Shown piece after piece: positions 56,383 through 64,000 of a DNA stretch of 64,000 bases. Position 1 is the first letter of the stretch. Each line of letters starts with the position of its first letter. The notes beneath the pieces are model-generated. The model did not search any database. It had not been told where the DNA came from and was given only the letters and a program-made list of their open reading frames with translations. This stretch comes from Aplectana chamaeleonis (taxonomy: Eukaryota; Nematoda; Chromadorea; Rhabditida; Cosmocercidae), in NCBI GenBank assembly GCA_029168955.1, contig JAPDOI010000106.1, positions 18,501 to 82,500 of the forward strand, written 5' to 3'. Made by a program: the position numbers and the translations under genes.

Positions 56383-56890
56383 TTGCAAAAAGGGGTCCGC
56401 AGAGTTCTCGTAGCCGCGTTGCTCGCAGCGACGAACAGCACTTGATGATGCAATATCGATTACATTTGGCGACGACGGCGACCGACGCGGCGTGAAGGGC
56501 GACCAGGGGGCACCACATAAGGGGTTTGCAGAGTTGCACGGTGCGGCGACTGGTCGCCGAGCGTCTGCCTTGACGCGGCGACAAAAATGTTTCCGAACAT
56601 TATCGTCGCCGCCTCGGTTGCTGCTCGCTGACGGAAATGGCGTCAAAACACTGTGCGGTGCCCCCTCGTCGCCCTTCACGCCGCGTCGGTCGCCATCGTC
56701 GCCGAATGTAATCGAAATTGCATCATCCAGCGCTGTTCGTTGCTGCGAGCAACGCCGCGACTTCAACTCTGCGGACCCCTACAGTGTGATGACGCCGCGA
56801 CGATTATGACTCGAAACATTTTTGTCGCCGCGTCAAGGCTGACGCTCGGCGACCACTCGCCGGTCTCTGCAACTCTGCAGACCCCTATAC
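56383..56890. mobile_element. GC-rich foldback element with nested symmetry
   Basis: The outer left arm GGGGTCCGCAGAGTTCTCGT ... GTTGCTCGCAGCGACGAACAGC ... GATTACATTTGGCGACGACGG is mirrored by TCGTCGCCGAATGTAATCGA ... GCTGTTCGTTGCTGCGAGCAA ... CTCTGCGGACCCCTAC. Inside, GGTCGCCGAGCGTCTGCCTT and GCGGCGACAAAAATGTTTCC are mirrored again at 56815-56860, beyond the outer right arm. The arms are rich in GGCGAC/GTCGCC words. Confidence 0.85.
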
Positions 56891-56997
56891 GAGAATGGCA
56901 AGGGCGTTGCAGACCACTTCCTCGCAGGCAACTGGAGCAAGTTTTGCAGAGTATACCCTCGAAGAAAACTCTAAACACATAAACATTCAATGAACCT

Positions 56998-57447
56998 TCG
57001 TTTTTCTGCCTATCTTGGAGCGAATTTCACGCTGATCACAGTGGTGTCTCCAGAATCGCTCAGAACTCACTACAAACTGAGTTACGACTCCTCAAAAATT
57101 TCGAATTTGAACTGGTAGACGTTCGCGGGCGAGTTCTCTCGAGCCTGTATTTTCTCGTTATTCGCAGCAATCATTCTGAAGCAAGTCACAATACATAGCC
57201 AGACCGAAATTATAAGGAAGAACATAGATTTTGAATATAATCATTGGCGCGTCTCTTACCTAATGAGGTCGGAAACCTGCCAGTGGGCGTCGCCCATTTT
57301 TTCTTTCAGAGGGACGTGGTCGACTTTTTCCTAGCTTTTTCTCGTTTATTTGAGCGAATTGAGAGTACGCGCTCGGCAGGGTTGCTATAGACGGCGACCG
57401 GACCAAAATATTAAAAATTACCTCTGAGGTTGGACTGTGCCTTTAAA
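56998..57447 (-). mobile_element. TTAA-family MITE, type 5
   Basis: Interior and right end match 10976-11446 (TGCCTATCTTGGAGCGAATT, AGGTTGGACTGTGCCTTTAA). The left terminal ~25 bases are missing or replaced. It shares the CTTTAAAGG junction with the next element. Confidence 0.8.
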
Positions 57448-57939
57448 GGCACTGTTCGCGATAAACTTCATCCTCGAATTTTCCATGACATACGCCTCTC
57501 TTGGCTCTCAAAAGCAGAACAGCGCCGAAAAAACGGGGCGAAAAGCTACCCAGGAACCGCAAAACGGCTTCGAAAAGTGGGCAAACCCCGCCGCTGTGGG
57601 CGAATCCCGCCCCTTTCCGCCCCTCGACGTGAACAAAGGAACACTCGAAATCGTGTGTTGAGCGATGGTTTCCGATCAAAAGCATAGTTGTTTCCCTTCA
57701 ATCTCAACTTCTCTCTTTACTCAGGTCAGCTCGCATACATTGGCTGCAAAAGACGGAAATTACAAGCCTCGGACAACTCGTCCACCATTTTCCCTAGCTC
57801 AATTTTTGAGGGACCATAACTCCATTCCCAGAAGGTCTTGTACGATTCCAGAAGCATCATTGGAATCAGAAGGGGACCGGTTTCAAGATAGGCGAAAAAA
57901 AAAAGAAAAGCGATTTTTATCGCGAACAGTGCCTTCAAG
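57442..57939 (+). mobile_element. TTAA-family MITE, type 1-like
   Basis: Ends TTTAAAGGCACTGTTCGCGA and TCGCGAACAGTGCCTTCAAG. The right half (TCAGGTCAGCTCGCATACAT, CAAAAGACGGAAATTACAAG, TTTCAAGATAGGCG) matches the type 1 elements; the left third differs, so it is a chimera or a subfamily. Confidence 0.8.
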
Positions 57940-58536
57940 GAAGGTCTAGTAGATTTCCCATCCTCTTGGAGAAAAAACATTTTTTTCTCTGACGGATGCG
58001 ATCGTATTGGAGCGACCCAGTGTTTCAAAATAAAGCCGCTCGAAATCGCCATTGAACTCTCGGAAGCTAGTGTCCTTCATTTTAAGGCTTTCATTAATGG
58101 CCGCGGAACTGCGTCCTGCATTCTGCACAAGAAAGCAAGAATGCTGCATACACGTGATATGGTGTACACAAAATTCTGTGAGTTTCTTGCATCACACAGT
58201 CGTTATTTTTGAATAGAGTCCCCTCCGTAGAGAGAGGTTTAATTAGATAAAACTGCGATACCTTAAATTGCGAGCGATCACGTCGCCAAAATCGCTGGCC
58301 AATACTCGATCGGGCCACTCCGTTATTGGCCAGTGATTGGCGCACCGCCACAGCAGGTGTGGAAAACGGCATCCCGGACTGGATCCCGTTCAGCCACTCC
58401 CGAAAAGAGGCTGTAGCAGCCTCCTGTAGAAACATCTGCTCCAAGTCTTTACAAAACCAGGTAATTATAGAATAAACGTAGCTCAAGAAAATAAGTAGGT
58501 GGAAAACTCTATACTCCACGGAGCTCGAATTTCCAG
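57940..58536. other. Region with a long minus frame of uncertain status
   Basis: A 150-codon minus frame (58094-58546) contains protein-like segments such as FCKDLEQMFLQEAATASFRE and GVARSSIGQRFWRRDRSQF, while the + strand has a competing open stretch over 58270-58458 ending at an AACCAG|GTAATT donor. At most one can be real and neither has further support. Confidence 0.3.
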
Positions 58537-59176
58537 CGAGCTGCATTTGGTGGCCACAAGCGCAATTTCAACATAGTTCTTTAGCGGCTTCAAACGACCG
58601 CCTGGCTGTTATTGGCAACGAAGGTATCTTGTTTTCGATGAGTCACTTGAATGAGGCCTTCCTTGTTTCGAGTCATATCAAAGGTTCGTCAAATTTACAT
58701 CAAGCAATAAAGCTACTGTTAGAAGCCGTGTACGTTCCAGGCCCATCAGCAGTATCACTGGAGACCCTAGATTTCTCCTCGGGACATCTTGAAAACGACT
58801 TCTCCATTCGTCTATTTTATCACGAGGCCCAAACAGGCACCCAGGCAAGTTCAAATTCTCTGATCACCCGAGTACGTTCGGCTACATATTCCGACTCTGC
58901 CGAGCTCGTCCTCTTTGAGTTAATTTCCCATTTTAGTACACCATGATGTCAAAGGAGATCGTTCACGAGGCCTCATATGATCGTAAGCCGGATGGAACTC
59001 TTGTAATGCACATCAATGGTAGGCTCTTATTGACTGAATCGTTTCGTTTGTGAAAGCAGGCTATGAGAATAGCTACAAAGAATAGAGTATGTATAATGGG
59101 TTGGTATGCAGGTACTCTACCTGAAAATTCAGCTAATTCCGAAGAAAATCGTATTAGAGACAAGTTTTCTACCTAG
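58537..59176 (+). CDS. 3' part of an unidentified gene, three exons
   Basis: Exons 58537-58844, 58937-59018 and 59112-59176 join in phase and end at TAG. Acceptors are TTTCCAG, CATTTTAG and TGGTATGCAG. The first intron starts GCAAGT after ACCCAG, the classic form of the rare GC-AG intron. The protein piece (~151 residues) reads through ASNDRLAVIGNEGILFS, HLNEAFLVSSHIKGSS, HQAIKLLLEAVYVPG, LDFSSGHLENDFSIRLFYHE, MMSKEIVHEASYDRKPDGTL and ends LPENSANSEENRIRDKFST. It is soluble and mixed in charge, with no membrane segment. I do not recognise the family. The 5' exons were not located; the nearest upstream donor (58459) does not give a good phase. Confidence 0.5.
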
Positions 59177-59748
59177 CAGAAATGCAATGATTAAAGAGAG
59201 TGAGCATCAAAACCCTGAATATGAAACACAAGGTGCGCACCCACGCCGCTTCGCGGCGTACTTGTGAGCGTGCTTTAGGATCCACGGATCGCTTGAATTG
59301 CAGAGCAGTGCCTAGCTGTGCTCAACAGCCCTAACCCCATACAGAACCCAACAATTTTTTTAGCAGAAAAAGCGTTTCCCGGCGTTTTTGGGGTCACAAA
59401 ACGCCGCATCGCCATAACTTGCTTCAAAGTGATCCGATTTCAATTTCGAGGTAATTTCTGAATCACTTTCATTGAGTCCCATACGACAGTGTTACAAAAT
59501 AACAGATTCAACTGGAGAAGTACACCGAAAAATGCATACTTGCATCTCGAATTCCCTGATTATGAACTGGTCAGACGATCATGACAGCAGAAATCTTTCA
59601 TGTTTTGATCTGTGGTCGACATGAATTTAATATGGACATTTTATATGGACACATTTTTCAAGGAGATACTCAAGTAGAAAAAAACTACACGTACCATTGC
59701 ATTTGCCTCACTGAGAGGAACATGAAGGCTACCCTGGTGATGTGGCGC
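59177..59748. other. No recognisable feature
   Basis: Downstream flank of the preceding gene end. A small palindromic GCCGCTTCGCGGC lies near 59250. No other signals. Confidence 0.4.
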
Positions 59749-60045
59749 TCTTTCTGAGTAATATTGCCGCGACTCTTTCGCTCCTGCCTCCCCCCGACTC
59801 CACCGCGACATCGGACTGTCCCGCAACTTCCCAGCGATACTGGACCCATCCGCGGCTTTGCCACGACTTCTCGTTGGGTCTAGCCTCCGAAAATCCGCCG
59901 CGACTCCCTCAGAACTCTTCCGCCACCCTACCGCGATTTGGTCAATGAAGAATAGTCCGCGGTTCTGCCCCGCCTCTCCCGCAACTCCTCCAACAGGCGT
60001 CAAGCTGGAGGAGTTGTGGCGGAGTCGCGGCAATATTTCTCAGAG
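59749..60045. mobile_element. TIR element filled with CCGCGACTC-type motifs
   Basis: Ends CTCTTTCTGAGTAATATTGC and GCAATATTTCTCAGAG are near-inverse and continue as CGCGACTC / GAGTCGCG. The ~240-bp interior repeats CCGCGACTCC, CCGCGACATC, CCGCAACTTCC, CCACGACTTCTC and CCGCGATTT. The organisation resembles 37970-38513 with a different motif. Confidence 0.75.
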
Positions 60046-60543
60046 TTGTTTGAGCAAAAAACGTCACAAAAAGAAAAAAACTTGCGTACTACTGTATGCT
60101 TTCACGGAAATCAGTTACACTGTTCTCAATCAAGCTCGCGCAGGAAACTTTTGCAATGCAATGCATAACCCTTCACAGCCTGGCACAGATTTGAAAGAAG
60201 AAAATCTGCGGAGAAAGTAATGCCGCACTTTTCAATGGATTGCTGAACTGTTCGGGGTAGATTGATGTCCTGCTCAGTCCATGGGCTCATCCCAAAATGC
60301 TGTCTCTCTAGAAAGTGATTATGAAGGAACAGTTGAAGCAATTGTGGTGCGCGCGAAGCGCGCACCTGATTTGGAAAAGGATTGCTTCTGCGCAAACCCC
60401 TCGTTACAGAATCTCGGTTTGGAAGATAGTCCCGAACTTGGCATTTTCAAAAAATGTAGAGCAGTGAAGGTTCTTATCACTGCCCAAATTTCAGAAAAAT
60501 CCGCAATGTGGTTCTCGAGATATGGAAAAATTTGTGAATTTTA

Positions 60544-61421
60544 AAATGTGTGTGTGTATGTGTGTGTATGTGTGTGTGTGTGTGTGTATGTGTATAGGTG
60601 TGTATGTGTGTATGTGTATAGAGTGTGTATGTGTGTATGTGTGTATAGACAGGGTATAGTATAGGTGTGTATGTGTGTATGTGTGTGTATGTGTGTATAG
60701 ACAGGTATGTGTATAAGGTGTGTATGATGTGTATGTGTGTATGTATGTATAGACAGTGTATATGTATAGTATGTGTGTGTATGTGTGTATACAGCGGTAT
60801 GTGTGTGTGTGTATGACAAGAGACAGACAGTATGTATGTGTATGTGTAGTGTGTGTATGTGTATGTGTACAGGTGTAGACATGTGTGTAGTAGATGTGTG
60901 TATGTGTAGACAGGTAGATGTGTATGTGTGTATACAGTGTGTATGTAGACAGGTAGACAGACAGTATGTGTATGTATATGTATGACAGAGACAGGTGACA
61001 GAGTATGTGTGTATGGTATGACAGTATGTGTGTATGTAGACAGAGTGTATGTAGACAGGTATGTGTGTATGTGTGTATGTGTAGACAGAGTGTATGTGTG
61101 CAGGGTAGATGTGTGTATGTGTGTATGTGTGTATGTGTGTATGTGTGTATGTGTGCAGGTGTATGTGTGTAGATGTGTATGTGTGTAGACAGTGTGTATG
61201 TGTGTATGTGTGTATGTGTGTATGTGTGTATGTGTGTATGTGTGTATGTGTGTATGTGTGTATGTGTGTATGTGTGTATGTGTGTATGTGTGTATATGTG
61301 TATGTGTGTATGTGTGTATGTGTGTATGTGTGTATGTGTGTATGTGTGTATGTGTATGTGTGTATGTGTGTATGTGTGTGTGTGTGTGTGTGTATGTGTG
61401 TATGTGTGTATGTGTGTATGT

Positions 61422-61517
<96 letters not shown>
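60544..61517. repeat. TG / TGTGTATG compound microsatellite
   Basis: Nearly 1 kb of TG dinucleotides and TGTGTATG octamers. The first half (60640-61190) is broken by AGACAG and CAGGTG words; the octamer part (61195-61430) is regular; the end (61431-61517) is pure TG. Long Cys-Val/Tyr-Val and Thr-His frames through it are artefacts. Confidence 0.97.
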
Positions 61518-61520
<3 letters not shown>

Positions 61521-61659
61521 TGGGTGTAAGTCCGGTGAAGCTCTTGAATGATAAGAAGCTCGGTTGGCCAATTGAGAGAAATGGAGTGGTATTGTGATAA
61601 GAGTGAATTGATTGCAAGCGTTAGGGTAGGTCTGCTTCACGTCCATCAGGAACCGTATG

Positions 61660-64000
61660 CACACCGTTCATTGCGGGACGCATCTAGAAGTGCGCGAAGC
61701 TTCGGGAACGTGTGCGGAACCCAGCTATAAGCGCGCCAAGCGCCGAAGAACGCGTGCAGGACACATCTAGAAGTGCGCCAAGGAACGTGTGCAGGACCCA
61801 AGTAAACTTCTAGTTGGGTCCCGCACGCGCTCGCTGAGCGCCGGGAAATGTGTGCGAGTCGCAACTATAAGTGCGCCAAGCGCCGGGCAACGTATGCGGG
61901 ACCCAACTAGAAGTGCGCCAAGCGCTGAAGAGCGCGTGCGGGACCCAACTAGAAGTGCGCCGAGCACCGGGGAATGTATGCGGGACGCATCTAGAGGTGC
62001 ACCAAGCACCGAAAACGTGTGTGGGACCAAACTATAAGTGCGCCAAGCGCCGGGGAATGTATGCGGGACGCATCTAGAAGTGCACCAAGCACCGAAAACG
62101 TGTGTGGGACCAAACTATAAGTGCGCCAAGCGCCGGGGAATGTATGCGGGACGCATCTAGAAGTGCGCCAAGTGCCGGGGAACGTGTGCAGGACCCAAGT
62201 AAAAGTGCGCTGAGCGCCGGGAAATGTGTGCGAGTCGCAACTATAAGTGCGCCAAGCGCCGGGCAACGTATGCGGGACCCAACTAGAAGTGCGCCAAGCG
62301 CTGAAGAGCGCGTGCGGGACCCAACTAGAAGTGCGCCGAGCACCGAAAACGTGTGTAGGACCGAACTATAAGTGCGCCAAGCGCCGGGCAACGTATGCGG
62401 GACCCAACTAGAGGTGCGCCAAGCGCTGAAGAGCGCGTGCGGGACCCAACTAGAAGTGCGCCGAGCACCGAAAACGTGTGTAGGACCGAACTATAAGCGC
62501 GCCAAGCGCCGGGGAATGTATGCGGGACGCATCTAGAAGTGCGCCAAGTGCCGGGGAACGTGTGCGGGACCCAATTTTATGTGCGCCAAGCGACGGGAAA
62601 CCTGCGCGGGACCCAAACAGAAGTGCGCCAAGTGCCGGAGAACGTGTGCGGGACCCATCTAGAAGTGCGCTAAGCGCCGGGAAGGTGTGCGGGACCCAAG
62701 TAGAAGTGCACCAAGTGACGGGAAACGTGTGCGGGACCCAAACAGAAGTGCGCCAAGCGCCGGGGAACGTGTGCAGAACTCAAGTAGAAGTGCGCCAAGC
62801 GCCGGGGAACGTGTGCAGGACCCAAACAGAAGTGCGCCAAGTGCCGGAGAACGTGTGCGGGACCCATCTAGAAGTGCGCTAAGCGCCGGGAAGGTGTGCG
62901 GGACCCAAGTAGAAGTGCACCAAGTGACGGGAAACCTGTGCGGGACCCAAACATAAGTGCGCCAAGCGCCGGGGAACGTGTGCAGAACTCAAGTAGAAGT
63001 GCGCCAAGCGCCGGGGAACGTGTGCAGGACCCAAGTAAAAGTGCGCTGAGCGCCGGGAAGGTGTGCGGGACCCAAGTAGAAGTGCGCCAAGCACCGAAAA
63101 CGTGTGTGGGAGCAAACTATAAGTGCGCCAAGCGCCGGGGAATGTATGCGGGACGCATCTAGAAGTGCGCCAAGTGCCTGGGAACGTGTGCGGGACCCAA
63201 TTTTATGTGCGCCAAGCGCCGGGGAACGTGTGCAGAACTCAAGTAGAAGTGCGCTAAGCGCCGGGATGGTGTGCGGGACCTGAGTAGAAGTGCACCAAGT
63301 GACGGGAAACGTGTGCGGGGCCCAACTAGAACTGCGCTGAGCGCCGGGAAACGTGTGCGGGACCCAACTAGAATGCGCCGAGCGCCAGGAACGTGTGCGG
63401 AACCCAGGTATAAGTGCGCCAAGCGCCGGGGAACGTGTGCAGGACCCAAGTAGAAGTGCGCCAAGCGCCGGGCAACGTATGCGGGACCCAACTAGAGCTG
63501 TGCTGAGCGCCGGAGAACGTGTGCGGGACCCAACTAGAAGTGCGCCGAGCGCCAGGAACGTGTTCGGAACCACAAGAGGAGTGCGCCAAGAGCTGGAGAA
63601 CGTGTGCGGGACCCATCTAGAAGTGCGCCAAGCGCCGGGAAGGTGTGCGGGACCCAACTAGAACTGTGCTGAGCGCCGGGAAACGTTTACGGTACCCAAC
63701 TAGGAGTGCGCCAAGCGCCGGTAAACGTGTGCGGGACCCCAAATAAAATGCGCCGAGCGCCGGAGAAAGTGTGCGGAACCCAACTGGGAGCGCTCCAAGC
63801 GCCGGGGATAGTGGGCGGGGCTCTAACTGGGAGCACGCCAAGCGCCGGGGAAAGTGTGCGGGACCCAACTGGGAACGCGCCAAGCGCCGGGAAACGTGTG
63901 TGGGACCCAACTTCGGGTGCGCCAAGCGCCGAGCAAAGCGTGAGGGACCCAACTGGGAGTGCGCCAAGCGCCGGGGAAAGTGTGCGGGACTCGACTTAAA
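61660..64000. repeat. 42-bp minisatellite array (~55 monomers), open at the window edge
   Basis: The monomer is approximately GTGCGCCAAGCGCCGGGGAA followed by CGTGTGCGGGACCCAACTAGAA, period 42, from about 61660 to the last base. Variants include CGCTGAAGAGCG, CACCGAAAACGTGTGTAGGA, TGACGGGAAACCTG and AACTATAA. Blocks of variants recur together (a three-monomer block at 62247 and again at 62372). Divergence rises after 63700, where CTGGGAG replaces CTAGAAG. As 42 is divisible by three, frames without a stop in the monomer stay open for hundreds of bases on both strands; none is a credible gene. Confidence 0.95.

Noticed and set aside
60477..61664. Minus frames of 395 and 358 codons rich in His-Thr-Tyr
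   Set aside because: Pure product of the TG/TGTGTATG microsatellite.
61646..63999. Overlapping frames up to 222 codons on both strands that look like a repetitive protein
   Set aside because: The 42-bp monomer is a multiple of three, so stop-free frames persist by arithmetic. Frames are open on both strands, with no splice or start context.
61660..64000. Regular repeats considered as a CRISPR array
   Set aside because: Monomers are contiguous without unique spacers, and the genome is eukaryotic.

Overview
The window reads as nuclear DNA of a parasitic roundworm, most likely a strongylid of the hookworm type. The reasons are short phase-preserving introns (52-60 bp among longer ones), acceptors of the TTTTCAG kind, an astacin-EGF-CUB metalloprotease, several RTE-type retrotransposons and a dense load of short inverted-repeat elements. 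There are no bacterial operons, rRNA genes or CRISPR arrays. The species call is inference.

Genes. One complete gene is clear: a 13-exon secreted astacin zinc metalloprotease on the + strand (23810-29262; 533 residues in my model), with signal peptide, propeptide, basic cleavage site, HExxHxxGxxH centre, EGF module and CUB module. A second + strand gene (45070-49780) can be assembled from six exons whose phases all agree. It encodes a predicted secreted or membrane-anchored Arg/Ser/Pro-rich protein that I do not recognise; its third intron is about 3.4 kb of repeats and its last exon runs into a transposable element. A third + strand gene end (58537-59176) has three phase-compatible exons, one intron apparently using a GC donor. 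Other isolated exon candidates (1519-1635 +, 12501-12962 -, 14071-14239 -, 15304-15565 +, 32330-32528 -, 36810-36863 +, 50777-51163 +) are weaker.

Mobile DNA. Four related RTE-type elements are present. Copy A (52192-55393, -) is nearly full length with endonuclease and reverse transcriptase, and sits inside older copy C (about 51264-55888, +) with a 14-bp target duplication. Copy B (42226-44044, -) is 5'-truncated with a 13-bp duplication. Copy D (about 15900-18495, +) is heavily decayed and is itself interrupted by a foldback element. There is also a CR1/jockey-like reverse transcriptase tail (330-1243) and a mariner transposase remnant (19707-20040, -).

Non-autonomous elements dominate the rest. 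A superfamily of roughly 430-620 bp elements ends in TTAA-AGGCAG or TTAA-AGRCACAGT type termini and often lies end to end (5942-6929, 18762-19706, 26836-27290, 49709-50588, 56998-57939). More than a dozen foldback elements carry long inverted arms. Some have tRNA-like cores: 14365-14836 surrounds a degenerate tRNA-Gly. Others (37970-38513, 59749-60045) are filled with a short repeated GC-rich motif.

Tandem repeats. There are a (CA)n array (31333-31608), a TTTTATCCG array (31640-31830), a 1-kb TG/TGTGTATG array (60544-61517) and, to the right edge, a 42-bp minisatellite of about 55 monomers (61660-64000) with higher-order structure and one inverted fragment.
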